Shown: positions 25,650 through 35,292, counted from the stretch's first letter. The stretch is 64,000 nt of DNA from CAYLLN01 sp964384375 (GCA_964384375.1 CAYLLN010000003.1:106027-170026); one strand, 5' to 3'. Numbers and translations are program-made. The notes: generated by a model from the letters alone, not told the origin.

Positions 25650-25997
25650 CTAGCGCTGCCGCGTGACGGCTGTCAAACCGCAACGTGCCCACTTCCCAGC
25701 ACGTGCCACGCGAAATCGAATGTGATTTCCACAGGAAACCCAACCTCGCTGGCGGCTCCACGGGGTAGTGTCCAAATTTGATTTCTTGGCTGGCGGACGT
25801 TCGCCACGTTTCCAATGGAGCGGCCGCCAAGCGTCGCTATCGAAGAGGTGCTTGCGAGGGTCAAGCGGAATGTATCCGTCCTGCACAAACATGAAGGGAT
25901 GCGGTGAATCCTTCGGCCAAATCACGTCTTGCATAACTTCGTTGCCAAGCACGGCAACGCCTGATACCGATCTCTGCTGTGCTTCTTGATAGCGCAT
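25650..25997 (-). CDS. Doubtful small hypothetical protein
   Basis: 115 residues from ATG 25997: MRYQEAQQRSVSGVAVLG, then WPKDSPHPFMFVQDGYIPLDP, which looks like real protein, then a Arg/Ser-rich second half that does not. The ATG lies directly in the T-run of the terminator belonging to the lipoprotein gene upstream, leaving no obvious promoter or ribosome-binding site. It may be a frameshifted remnant of a longer gene. No family recognised. Confidence 0.35.
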   Translation of the reverse strand: MRYQEAQQRSVSGVAVLGNEVMQDVIWPKDSPHPFMFVQDGYIPLDPRKHLFDSDAWRPLHWKRGERPPAKKSNLDTTPWSRQRGWVSCGNHIRFRVARAGKWARCGLTAVTRQR

Positions 25998-26003
25998 AAA
26001 AAA

Positions 26004-26027
26004 GCCCCGTCAGTTTCCCAGCGGGGC
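26004..26027 (-). terminator. Rho-independent terminator of the small lipoprotein gene
   Basis: On the minus strand GCCCCG pairs with CGGGGC across a 12-base loop and is followed by six T residues (25998-26003), about 35 bp after the lipoprotein stop. Confidence 0.8.
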
Positions 26028-26062
26028 ATTTTAACATCCGGCACCAAACCGCCACCGATGAT

Positions 26063-26299
26063 TCAAAACCCGCCACCCAGGTTCTGCTCGATCTGTTCGC
26101 TCCGGCGGTCGGTGAAGAAACCGCTCGGCTTGGCGTTCGTGTCTTTGCCGCGCACGCCGGTGCTCATCGACTCGTTCCACGACGTGAAGCCGTTCCCCTT
26201 GATCGTCTCACGAAAATCGCTTGCAGCGGTGCAACCGGTGAGTAATAGGCCCGCCAGGATGAGTATTCCGCTCCGTGTAAAGAGGCTTAAGTGGTCCAT
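26063..26299 (-). CDS. Small lipoprotein
   Basis: 78 residues from ATG 26299. The signal MDHLSLFTRSGILILAGLLLTGC has a clear lipobox (LLTGC) with the lipidated Cys at residue 23. The mature part is short and polar (TAASDFRETIKGNG, then a Gly-rich end NLGGGF) with no motif. It is followed by a good intrinsic terminator, so it is a stand-alone transcription unit. Small lipoproteins of this size with no assigned role are frequent in planctomycetes. Confidence 0.8.
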   Translation of the reverse strand: MDHLSLFTRSGILILAGLLLTGCTAASDFRETIKGNGFTSWNESMSTGVRGKDTNAKPSGFFTDRRSEQIEQNLGGGF

Positions 26300-26974
26300 T
26301 GAAATTCTGAATATGAGGCTGGACGGACGCAAGCGTCCGGAAGAATCTCAAACTTTGCGTCCTGAGTCGAGATCAGCGATCATTAATGTCGCTGCCTCTG
26401 GGAAAATTGCTCTTAGAGTTAATTTTTACATTCTTTAGAGGTGTAAAAACAGCCATTAGTAGCCGCATTCAAGCTTCTTGCCATTTTGGCACATTTCTTG
26501 CAAAGCACGACAATTGGTCCGATAAGTTCCAAGTTGTCGCGGGAAATTCCGTCAATCAGGATCACGCACAGTCTCAGAATCCGCCGCAAGTTGCTGTCGT
26601 GACAGGAGTTGCGAAATGCACTTGAATTCTCCTTCCAAATATACGTATGGTAGGACTGGTGCCGTTGAACTTTGCTATTGATTGAATGCGATATTCGGAT
26701 TAGGAACGGACCAAACGCTAGCAACAAAAACCGTCCTGTCACGCGAACGCGACAGGACGGCACTTAACCCAATAACACTGGCAGAACTGTGTCCTGCTGG
26801 TCATTACTACTTTGCTCTGACGTACAAGTCGCCAAACCGCGCGTCAGTGCCAAGTTGCGACCGGTCTATGGGTATGTTTTCAACTTAGCAATGGAAACGT
26901 CCCCGTAAAGCCATGATGGCTAGCAGACCAGTTCTCGCCAGGGATTCATTTGTCCCTGTAGTGGAGAATTGGAC
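26300..26974. other. Gene-poor stretch upstream of the lipoprotein
   Basis: About 675 bp, visibly richer in A/T than its surroundings, with no reading frame that has protein-like composition on either strand. It includes a perfect 10-bp hairpin at 26731-26760. The A/T-rich segment around 26390-26460 could hold the lipoprotein promoter. Composition differs from the flanks, so it may be a relic of foreign DNA. Confidence 0.5.
26731..26760 (-). terminator. Perfect 10-bp hairpin with T-run on the minus strand
   Basis: CCGTCCTGTC (26731-26740) pairs with GACAGGACGG (26751-26760). Read on the minus strand the hairpin is followed by TTTTTG, the form of an intrinsic terminator. No confident gene on the minus strand lies just upstream of it, so what it terminates is unknown. 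Confidence 0.6.
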
Positions 26975-27142
26975 ATGTTTCTTATTGCATTTCCGCAGCC
27001 ACCCGAACCTCCCAACTCTAGCAGTGAAACCGACTTGTCGGAGGAGATTTTGCGATGGGAGAATGAAGGAGGCATGATTCCCGAATGCTGCCCACAATTC
27101 CAGCGCTTTAAAAACTCTGAGAGTAATGATTCCGACGACTAG
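26975..27142 (+). CDS. Possible small acidic protein, 55 residues
   Basis: ATG 26975 follows GGAG with 8-base spacing. The product is coherent and acidic: MFLIAFPQPPEPPNSSSETD, LSEEILRWENEGG, CCPQFQRFKNSESNDSDD. It contains a CC pair and a strongly acidic C-terminus. It lies between the gene-poor stretch and the DUF1501 gene, on the same strand as the latter. No family recognised; supported only by start context and composition. Confidence 0.4.
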   Translation: MFLIAFPQPPEPPNSSSETDLSEEILRWENEGGMIPECCPQFQRFKNSESNDSDD

Positions 27143-27231
27143 ACCAATAGCAAAACAGCCGTTTTTACGCTACGGCAACTTTGCTAGCTGGCGGTCGATG
27201 GTTAGCCTTAATCCAGCACAAAGGGTAATGC

Positions 27232-28656
27232 GTGGCCGACATTCCTGTCTCACCTCACCAAGCCTGTTCGGAGTTTCGCTCGCTCGCGAAGCTAGGCCGG
27301 CGACAAGTTGTGCAAGCGGGAGCGGCTGGTCTGCTCGGCCTGAGTCTGCCCGGGCTCCTGACCGCGCGGGCGCGAGCCGCCGACGAACCGGCCGCGGGAA
27401 GCGGAATCAGCGGCTTTGGCAAGGCGAAACGGTGCATCTTCCTGTTCATGTGGGGCGGGCCGAGCCAGCTCGACACGTTCGATCCGAAGCCTGCCGCCCC
27501 GGACAACATTCGCGGCCCGTTCAAGACGACGGCGACGAAGACGCCGGGTTTGGCGATCTGCGAACACTTCGAGAAGATCGCCGGCCTGACCGACAAGCTG
27601 GCGGTGATTCGCTCGCTCAATCACGACGACCCGGCTCACCTGTCCAGCGGCCACGCGACGGTCACCGGGCACTGGGCCCCGGTTGTGCAAAGCGACGACA
27701 AGCCTCCCAGTCCGCAGGACACGCCGCATCTGGGATCGGTGCTGGCGAAGATGCGGCCGCCGCAGACCGCGCTGCCGCCGTTCGTCATGCTGCCCTGGAT
27801 TGCCTATCATCCATCCGCGCCGGGCGGGCAAGCACCAGGGCAACATGGCGGCTGGCTCGGCCCGGCTTACGATCCGCTGCTGGTGACGGGGGATCCGAGC
27901 GACGCGAACTGGAAAGTGCCGGCACTCGATCTCTTGCCGGGAATCACGCCCGATTTGCTCACCAACCGCCACGTGCTCCTGTCGCAACTCGACGGTCAAC
28001 GGGCGGCCCTCGATGCGTTTGCCTCGACGTCGGCAATGACGGGGCATCAGGCGCGGGCGCTCTCGCTGCTCTCGTCGCCGGAAGTGAGAAACGCTTTCGA
28101 CCTTTCGCAAGAGTCAGCCGAGACGCGCGATCGCTACGGCCGCAACATCCACGGGCAGTGTGTGCTCCTGGCCCGGCGGTTGATCGAGCACGGCGTGCCG
28201 CTGGTGGACGTGAACTGGCACAACGACGGGCAGTCGTTCTGGGACACGCACGGCAACAACTTCAATCGGCACAAGAACGATCTGATTCCGCCGGCCGATC
28301 GGGCGCTGGCGGCACTGCTTACCGATTTGTCCGACCGCGGCCTCTTGGACGAAACGATTGTCGCTTGGGTCGGCGAGTTCGGCCGGAAGCCGGAAATCAG
28401 CAATGGCCACGGCCGCGAGCATTGGCCGTACTGCTATAACGGCCTCTTAGCCGGCGGCGGCATCGCCGGCGGCGCGGTCTATGGCGCGAGCGACAAGCAC
28501 GCCGCCTATCCCGCGACCAACCCGATGAGCCCGCGCGACTATGCGGCCACGATGATGCATGCTTTGGGCATCCCGCACGACCAGGTGCTGCACGACGCTT
28601 CGGGCCGGCCACACTCGGTCTATGCCGGCCAGCCGGCGACGGGACTGTTTTCGTAA
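27232..28656 (+). CDS. DUF1501 Tat-exported protein
   Basis: 474 residues from GTG 27232, preceded by AAAGGG. The N-terminus has a twin-arginine signal (LGRRQVVQAGAAGLLGLSLP). DUF1501 belongs to the alkaline-phosphatase-like/sulfatase superfamily. Characteristic segments are present: CIFLFMWGGPSQLDTFDPKP, HLSSGHATVTG, RYGRNIHGQ, LVDVNWHNDGQSFWDTH, and the VGEFGRKPEI plus GREHWPYCYN motif pair. In planctomycetes this gene is normally paired with a DUF1549/DUF1553 cytochrome protein. No such partner is adjacent here, so it is a solitary copy. Role thought to be extracellular polysaccharide or sulfate-related metabolism, unproven. Confidence 0.95.
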   Translation: MADIPVSPHQACSEFRSLAKLGRRQVVQAGAAGLLGLSLPGLLTARARAADEPAAGSGISGFGKAKRCIFLFMWGGPSQLDTFDPKPAAPDNIRGPFKTTATKTPGLAICEHFEKIAGLTDKLAVIRSLNHDDPAHLSSGHATVTGHWAPVVQSDDKPPSPQDTPHLGSVLAKMRPPQTALPPFVMLPWIAYHPSAPGGQAPGQHGGWLGPAYDPLLVTGDPSDANWKVPALDLLPGITPDLLTNRHVLLSQLDGQRAALDAFASTSAMTGHQARALSLLSSPEVRNAFDLSQESAETRDRYGRNIHGQCVLLARRLIEHGVPLVDVNWHNDGQSFWDTHGNNFNRHKNDLIPPADRALAALLTDLSDRGLLDETIVAWVGEFGRKPEISNGHGREHWPYCYNGLLAGGGIAGGAVYGASDKHAAYPATNPMSPRDYAATMMHALGIPHDQVLHDASGRPHSVYAGQPATGLFS

Positions 28657-28658
28657 TA

Positions 28659-28681
28659 GTGGGGCAGGCTTCCAGCCTGCC
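28659..28681 (+). repeat. GTGG-headed palindrome after DUF1501 gene
   Basis: GTGGGGCAGGCTTCC with AGCCTGCC forms a 20-bp imperfect palindrome 3 bp after the DUF1501 stop. It is the same family as the palindromes at 31160, 31195 and 32617. Confidence 0.8.
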
Positions 28682-28709
28682 GTTGCTGCCGGCACGATAG
28701 GAGGACGTC

Positions 28710-29798
28710 ATGAGTGAGACGTTGATCGAGCAGGCGTCTCCCTTTGGAAACATTGTTGCGGTGGCCGAGGACGACGGAAGGGTCGTTTATTTCTATCTGC
28801 ACTACACCCAACGTGACGACGATACCAGGCCGCCGATGAAGGCTTGCTGGGTCCGAAACCGGCTGCCGGCGCCAGCCAAATTCGACCCTGCGGCTATGCG
28901 AGATGGGCTCCCACCGCTTTTGTCGGCTGCCCATTGCAAATCGCGATCCGCCGGGCCACCACTCAAGGCTGACTCGCTGAGCGTGGTGTGGTTGGAAGAG
29001 TGCGACGCGGCAGCGCTGATAGAAGGTGCCGAGATTCTGGCAGTGATTCCGTCTTGGGGTGGCGAAGGGGACTTTTGTGGGTACGCTCGCGATTGCCTTG
29101 GCGAAGGAGAACAAGCCTGGGAACTCGGCGCCGACAACATCATGCACGAGCGGGTCCGCCGGGCCCAAGAGTTCTGGTCGTTGTGGGACGACGAAGATTT
29201 CTGGAGCCGCTGGCGTGACGAGCGGATCGCCGCCATCGAAGCCGTGCTTGGCCCACACACCAAATACTACGCGATTGACGGCGGCGAGTTCCCTCCCAAG
29301 GCGATGCTGCGTTTTGATTTGCCGGATCGATTTGTGCTCATCACCGTCGGCCTCTCGCTTTTCTGCCTTCCCAACGTGGAGCGCCACTATGAAGACCCAT
29401 CGCCATACCGACGGATCGAACTGGCGGCAGCCCTCGATCGCCAATGCTCGGCGGAAGAGCTCAATCGATTTGCCAGCTACATCAGCGGTCAGTCCAAATT
29501 CCCCTGGTCGCGATTCACCTGGCTTGGTTCCGGTCACACCATGCCCTGCGATAGCACGCCACAATCGTGCGGCGGTCATAAATTCCCCACCACGCTCTTG
29601 GCCGCTCACCTGGCGGGACTCAAGCCAATCGTGCTTCCCCCGTTTCGCGGCGACCCAACGAATGTGCTGTGGTTTTACCCGATCACCGAGGCCGAGCGGA
29701 AACTCGCGATGGACGAGGGAACGACACGAATGCTGGAGCGATTGCGTATGACCGGCTGTGACGGCGTGATCCGCCCAAGAAAAACTGTGGCAAGCTAG
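28710..29798 (+). CDS. Suppressor-of-fused (SUFU) domain protein
   Basis: 362 residues. The SUFU domain occupies roughly residues 170-360: YAIDGGEFPPKAMLRF, FVLITVGLSLFCLPNV, ELAAALDRQCSAEELNRFASY, FPWSRFTWLGSGHTMPCD, then VLWFYPITEAERKLAMDEG. Bacterial SUFU-domain proteins are common in planctomycetes and often behave as immunity or regulatory proteins, but no function is fixed. The N-terminal ~165 residues are a separate Trp/Glu-rich region. The ATG at 28710 follows AGGAGG. No toxin gene lies immediately beside it. A REP-type palindrome separates it from the DUF1501 gene. Confidence 0.88.
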   Translation: MSETLIEQASPFGNIVAVAEDDGRVVYFYLHYTQRDDDTRPPMKACWVRNRLPAPAKFDPAAMRDGLPPLLSAAHCKSRSAGPPLKADSLSVVWLEECDAAALIEGAEILAVIPSWGGEGDFCGYARDCLGEGEQAWELGADNIMHERVRRAQEFWSLWDDEDFWSRWRDERIAAIEAVLGPHTKYYAIDGGEFPPKAMLRFDLPDRFVLITVGLSLFCLPNVERHYEDPSPYRRIELAAALDRQCSAEELNRFASYISGQSKFPWSRFTWLGSGHTMPCDSTPQSCGGHKFPTTLLAAHLAGLKPIVLPPFRGDPTNVLWFYPITEAERKLAMDEGTTRMLERLRMTGCDGVIRPRKTVAS

Positions 29799-29887
29799 TG
29801 CGATTCACGGCCGTGGGCATTGGCAGGTATTGAAACTGGTGCTAGTTGCTGGTGGTACAATGCCTACAAGAAGCTGCGGGAGTTTAT

Positions 29888-30106
29888 ATGCGCTTCACGA
29901 TGCGCGAATTGTTTGTTTACTTCACTGGATTCTGCATCGCCACAGCGGCGATTGCCGCATTGCCAGTCCAGTACTTGCTTTTGCCCGTCGGGCTCAATAC
30001 GGCGATGTTCCTTCTGATCGGTCAACGAAAAACTGGTCTCATGTTTGGCTCATGGTTTCTCGGTGCTTGGCTCATCGCCGTCGTGGCCCGCTCGATGCCG
30101 TGGTGA
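29888..30106 (+). CDS. Small membrane protein
   Basis: 72 residues: MRFTMRELFVYFTGFCIATA, a second helix LPVGLNTAMFLLIG and a third GSWFLGAWLIAVVAR. CGGGAG lies just before the ATG at 29888. The MRFTMRELF opening is typical of numerous small planctomycete membrane proteins of unknown role. Probably two or three membrane helices. Confidence 0.7.
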   Translation: MRFTMRELFVYFTGFCIATAAIAALPVQYLLLPVGLNTAMFLLIGQRKTGLMFGSWFLGAWLIAVVARSMPW

Positions 30107-30192
30107 GTCATACCCCTCAAGCCGGCGCGGCGGTAGTGCGTGATTCCCCGTCGATCTGGCGGGGCATTTTGCTGCGCGGGTAGAATGCAGCG

Positions 30193-30420
30193 ATGTCAGT
30201 TGCGACTCAATGCCCTGAGTGCGATGGCCAGCTTTTATTAGTGGCCACAATGCATTTGCAGCACTGCTGCGAGCTTCGCTACGGTCGATGCGGCAAGTGT
30301 GGGCGGTGCTTTGAACGCGAAGACCCGAATCCAAACGGCGGACAGGTTATATGGATTCGATGTAACCGACAACCTGAATGGATCACACAACTTGACTCCT
30401 TAACCCTGCCCAATTCCTAG
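30193..30420 (+). CDS. Small zinc-ribbon-like protein
   Basis: 75 residues. Cys pairs CPEC (residues 7-10) and CGKCGRC (about 33-39), plus a CC and a later RCNRQ, are spaced as in a treble-clef or zinc-ribbon fold. That suggests a structural zinc and a nucleic-acid or protein-binding role. It is preceded by a GC hairpin with CCCCG/CGGGG arms at about 30151-30170. No family name can be given. Confidence 0.6.
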   Translation: MSVATQCPECDGQLLLVATMHLQHCCELRYGRCGKCGRCFEREDPNPNGGQVIWIRCNRQPEWITQLDSLTLPNS

Positions 30421-30928
30421 ATACCGCCAGGATCATGACTGGCGTAAAATTTGCAGCATTTGTACATGTCGCGATGAAGCTGCCAATTTGGCTGAAACTG
30501 CCGAACTGTAAAAAGAGGATCGCCAAAAGATGAATGCCCCCTGCATTGGCAGTTTTCTCGTTCGCGACGAAACGAGGGCTCTTCACAGCCGGTTGGTAGC
30601 TACTGGCCTTATCGTGCATAAACTTGCATATCCTGCATAACTGCATGAAGTGGTTTTCGCACTTAAGTTGTTTCTGTGAAATGGGTTGTGTCAATAATCT
30701 GTCGCTGAAGAATTTTTGTGGCGTTCATGCATAACGTCTGGCGAGTGCCGGATCGGCTTCGGCAGTATTTCCAAAAGAGGGGAATTCATTGTGGTAATGG
30801 GTTTGCTGGATGCAGTTGCCGCATCGCACCAAGGTGACTGTGTCTGCTCCGTTTCCCCTCGCTCCTGACCTCGCACGCCTGATAAGATGGCAGGGCTGTC
30901 GGCAGTCCCCGGCAGCAAAGGATGTACC
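30421..30928. other. Gene-poor stretch before the small coiled-coil protein
   Basis: 508 bp, A/T-richer than the neighbourhood, with no protein-like reading frame. The word TGCAT recurs five times between 30600 and 30735 in irregular spacing. No repeat family or promoter is evident. Confidence 0.45.
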
Positions 30929-31129
30929 ATGCCGAACATGGATGTTTGGGATTGGGTCTTGCTGGCGATTGGCGGCTACGTGGCTGTCACGCTGCTCGTC
31001 CGCCTGATGCGTCGTCGCCGCGATGAAGTGCTGGCCGAACTCGATGCCGAGGCGCAGGCCGAGCGCGAGCGCCGCCGGCAAGCGGAACTGGAAGAGAAGC
31101 GCCGCCTGAAGAAGCAGAAGGCGGCGTAA
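30929..31129 (+). CDS. Small membrane protein with charged coiled-coil tail
   Basis: 66 residues from ATG 30929, preceded by AAAGGA. One membrane helix (VWDWVLLAIGGYVAVTLLV) is followed by RLMRRRRDEV and a strongly charged helix (AEAQAERERRRQAELEEKRR) ending KKQKAA. This is a tail-exposed, single-pass protein; function unknown. Its stop is followed within 4 bp by a cluster of GTAG-headed repeats and then miaB. Confidence 0.7.
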   Translation: MPNMDVWDWVLLAIGGYVAVTLLVRLMRRRRDEVLAELDAEAQAERERRRQAELEEKRRLKKQKAA

Positions 31130-31132
31130 GTA

Positions 31133-31216
31133 GTAGGCACACTCCGTGTGCCGTCACTCGTAGGGCAGGATTCATCCTGCCGTGATTGCTGCGAGGCAGG
31201 ACAAGTCCTGCCCTAC
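31133..31216. repeat. Three GTAG-headed palindromes directly upstream of miaB
   Basis: GTAGGCACACTCCGTGTGCC (31133-31152) shares its CACACTCCGTGTG core with the palindrome inside the glycosyltransferase at 38083. GTAGGGCAGGATTCATCC begins at 31160, and an inverted relative headed GTAGGGCAGGAC runs from 31216 on the minus strand; this pair faces outward. The cluster ends four bases before the miaB ATG and displaces any ribosome-binding site. Confidence 0.88.
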
Positions 31217-31220
31217 CGTC

Positions 31221-32654
<1,434 letters not shown>

Positions 32655-32717
32655 ATTGATTGTTGGCAGGCGAGACGCCTGTCCCACGATACGGCCCACG
32701 AGCAACTCTCGTGGGCT

Positions 32718-35219
32718 GTGGCATTTCTTGGAGCCGCTCGCTTGTCGAAACCTCGCGCATCAAGAGCCAACTCGCCAACCTCACGCGTGGTGCGGCTGCT
32801 GGTGACGCCAGCGAGCGAGCTCAAACGCGAATTGCTGGCAAGCATCGCCAATCGCGACTTGTCGCAGGCCCGTGATTCACTCGCGGCCGACCTCGCGCGC
32901 GAAGTCTCCGCCGACGAAGCCGCCGACGTGCTTGCACAAGCGGTGGTTTGTGCGGCAGCGATCGTGGGAGAGCAATACGATTCAGTGGCGCTGGCATGGC
33001 TCCGTGACTCGCTTGGGGTCTGGGAACAATGGGTGATTGATCGCGCAATTGCCTCGTCATCGCAATTGCCGACTTCCGAAATTCGCAATCTGCACCTCTA
33101 CGACGAGTTCCTCCACCACTTTGCCCCTACCACCCGCCGCCGCCATGGGGTCTTCTTCACACCGCAGCCGATTGCCGACTTCATCGTCCGCCAGATCTAC
33201 GCCTCCATAATTTCTGATTTTGACCTTCCCGCTGGTCTCGCCTCACAATCCGCACTCCGCACTCCGCACTCCGCACTTGTATTCCTCGATCCTGCCTGCG
33301 GCACCGGCGTCTTCCTGCTCGCCTTGATCGACCATCTGCATCGCCACATGGGCGACGACTGGAACGATTTTGTGCCGAATCTGCTGCCGCGATTGATCGG
33401 GATTGAGTTGCTCCCCGTGCCGGCATTCCTGGCGAAGCTGAACATCGCGACAAAACTCGCTTCTACCGGCTACGACTTCCGCCATTCAGCCAAGCTCAGC
33501 ATCCACACCGGCGACGCCCTCTCCCCAGATCCTAAATCCGAAATCCTAAATCCTAAAACGACTCTGCCCGTAATCCTCGGCAATCCTCCTTTCTCCAGCC
33601 TTACGACCAACACCAACCCTTGGATTGCTCACCTCGTCCGCGGCGACGACGACATTCGCGGCTATGTGAGAGCCGGCGACGAGCGGCTGGGCGAGCGCAA
33701 GACCTGGCTGCACGACGACTACGTGAAGTTCATTCGGCTTGCCCAGTGGCACGTCGAAGAAGCGGGCTCTGGCATCGTCAGCTTCGTCACCAACCGCGGC
33801 TATCTCGACAACGCCACGTTCCGCCTGATGCGCCGTGAGCTGATGCGCGTCTTTTCGCACATCCGTATCGTCGATTTGCACGGCAGCCGGAAGGGCGGGG
33901 AAGTGTCACCCAATGGCGAACCCGACGAGAACGTCTTCGGTCTCGACCAGGGCGTGGCGATTGGCATCTTCAGCCGGCCGCAAACACCAACCCGAAGCGC
34001 AAGCGAGGGAGCATCGTGCGTGCGGTATTCCGAACTCTGGGGAGCGCGAGATTCCAAATTGGCCGCCTTGGATTCGCATACGTTGCCAACTTGCGAGGTA
34101 ACACCGGCTGCGCCGCACACGCGTTTCGTTCCAACCACGACCCACGCCCATCCCGAATACACCTCCGCCTGGTCGCTCGCCGATGCGATGCCGCTGAACA
34201 CGACGGCGTCGGTTACCGCCCGGGATCACTTCGTCGTGGCCTTCACGCGAGAAGAGTTGGAGCACCGCATCGCCGAGTTTCGTGATCTCTCAATTCCTGA
34301 TGACGTGATCCGCGAGCGCTACTTCAATCGCACCCGCAGCAGCCGCTACGAGCGCGGCGATACGCGGAGTTGGAAACTTGGCGCTGCTCGCCAAACCGTC
34401 GCCAACGAGAAAGACTGGCAGGCGAAGATTGTCCGCTGTCTCTATCGCCCGTTTGATTGGCGATGGGCCTTCTGGCATCCGGCAATGATTGATTGGCCGC
34501 GAAGCGAAGTAACGCGGCACCTCATGGAGTGCCAAGGAGCCAGGAGTCAGGAGCCGGGAGCCGGAAGGGAACACTCCCTAGCCCTTAGCCCCCAGCCCCG
34601 AACCCCGCTTTGCCTCATCGCTCGCCGCCAGCAGCTTCCTGCACAGCCCTGCACGTTCTTCTGGATCAGCGATGGCCTAGCCCTCGACGGCGTGATTCGG
34701 AGCGATAACCGCGGCAGCGAGTCACTCTTCCCGCTGTGGCAGACAGCGGCGACTCCCGAAGCGAATTTCAGCACTGGCTTTATCGAGCAGTTTGCCAGTT
34801 GTGTCGGCTCGCAGCTCGAATCCGAGAACGTCTTCGCATACATCTACGCGCTGTTCCACTCACCGGCCTACCGCGAGCGATATGCCGCGGATCTGCGTTC
34901 CGATTTCCCGCGAATTCTGCTGCCGGGGAGCAAGTCGCTCTATGCAAGCCTCGCGGCGATCGGTCAGCGGTTGATCGACTTGCACTTGCTGCGGGCCGAT
35001 GCGAGGGAAACCAGTCACATCGACGAAACACTGCTTGATGGTTTTCGCGTCGGCGGTTACTACGTGCTCCGCAAGTGGCTGCGGCCAAAGCACCGCAGCC
35101 AGAGCGATCCGCAGTACACACGCATCGCGGCTGCGATTGACGAGACGATCGAGCTGATGGCCAAGATCGACGTCACGATCGGCCAGCACGGCGGATTTCC
35201 GGCAGCGTTTGCACCGTAA
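32718..35219 (+). CDS. Type ISP-like DNA methyltransferase without helicase/nuclease domains
   Basis: About 833 residues (GTG 32718; the start is uncertain because the upstream DNA is repeat-like). The adenine-N6 methylase core has HGVFFTPQPIADFIV (motif X region), FLDPACGTGVFLLAL (motif I, SAM binding) near residue 190 and VILGNPPFSS (motif IV) near 287. The end, GGYYVLRKWLRP...TIELMAKID, matches the C-terminal specificity region of single-polypeptide type ISP restriction enzymes (LlaGI group, ~1600 residues). The Mrr-like nuclease and SF2 helicase parts of those enzymes are absent here and in both flanks. This suggests an orphan or regulatory methylase, or a remnant. The reading frame contains four 7-bp tandem arrays and a TRSASEG-type insert, all in frame. 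Copy-number change in an array would switch the frame. Confidence 0.85.
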   Translation: MAFLGAARLSKPRASRANSPTSRVVRLLVTPASELKRELLASIANRDLSQARDSLAADLAREVSADEAADVLAQAVVCAAAIVGEQYDSVALAWLRDSLGVWEQWVIDRAIASSSQLPTSEIRNLHLYDEFLHHFAPTTRRRHGVFFTPQPIADFIVRQIYASIISDFDLPAGLASQSALRTPHSALVFLDPACGTGVFLLALIDHLHRHMGDDWNDFVPNLLPRLIGIELLPVPAFLAKLNIATKLASTGYDFRHSAKLSIHTGDALSPDPKSEILNPKTTLPVILGNPPFSSLTTNTNPWIAHLVRGDDDIRGYVRAGDERLGERKTWLHDDYVKFIRLAQWHVEEAGSGIVSFVTNRGYLDNATFRLMRRELMRVFSHIRIVDLHGSRKGGEVSPNGEPDENVFGLDQGVAIGIFSRPQTPTRSASEGASCVRYSELWGARDSKLAALDSHTLPTCEVTPAAPHTRFVPTTTHAHPEYTSAWSLADAMPLNTTASVTARDHFVVAFTREELEHRIAEFRDLSIPDDVIRERYFNRTRSSRYERGDTRSWKLGAARQTVANEKDWQAKIVRCLYRPFDWRWAFWHPAMIDWPRSEVTRHLMECQGARSQEPGAGREHSLALSPQPRTPLCLIARRQQLPAQPCTFFWISDGLALDGVIRSDNRGSESLFPLWQTAATPEANFSTGFIEQFASCVGSQLESENVFAYIYALFHSPAYRERYAADLRSDFPRILLPGSKSLYASLAAIGQRLIDLHLLRADARETSHIDETLLDGFRVGGYYVLRKWLRPKHRSQSDPQYTRIAAAIDETIELMAKIDVTIGQHGGFPAAFAP
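33249..33276 (+). repeat. Four tandem copies of TCCGCAC inside the methyltransferase gene
   Basis: 28 bp, four identical heptamers, encoding part of QSALRTPHSAL just before motif I. Loss or gain of one unit shifts the frame before the catalytic motifs. Confidence 0.95.
33529..33556 (+). repeat. Four tandem heptamers ATCCTAA/ATCCGAA inside the methyltransferase gene
   Basis: 28 bp of units ATCCTAA, ATCCGAA, ATCCTAA, ATCCTAA, encoding part of DPKSEILNPK just before the NPPF motif. Same heptamer family as the array at 37818-37845. Confidence 0.95.
34537..34605 (+). repeat. Two four-unit heptamer arrays inside the methyltransferase gene
   Basis: Units GAGCCAG, GAGTCAG, GAGCCGG, GAGCCGG (34537-34564) and, 13 bp on, CTAGCCC, TTAGCCC, CCAGCCC, CGAACCC (34578-34605). 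Together they encode a low-complexity loop in the C-terminal half. Confidence 0.9.
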
Positions 35220-35268
35220 GTTCACTGGAACCCAATGAGCCGAAGGGGTGATGCCGTGTTAAACGAAG

Positions 35269-35292
35269 CCCCGCCGGGCCGGCGGGACCTAC
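35269..35292 (-). repeat. GTAG-headed palindrome supplying the stop codon of the aldehyde dehydrogenase
   Basis: On the minus strand GTAGGTCCCGCCGG begins at 35292 and folds onto CCGGCGGG. The TAG of its head (35291-35289) is the stop codon of the dehydrogenase gene. Confidence 0.9.

Noticed and set aside
26419..26763. 114-codon minus-strand frame in the gene-poor stretch
   Set aside because: Composition is not protein-like, no ribosome-binding site, and it starts inside a hairpin.
30383..30694. 103-codon minus-strand frame overlapping the zinc-ribbon gene
   Set aside because: No ribosome-binding site, overlaps a better candidate, no recognisable pattern.
33249..34605. CRISPR-like array
   Set aside because: Units are 7 bp and directly adjacent with no spacers; no cas genes nearby.
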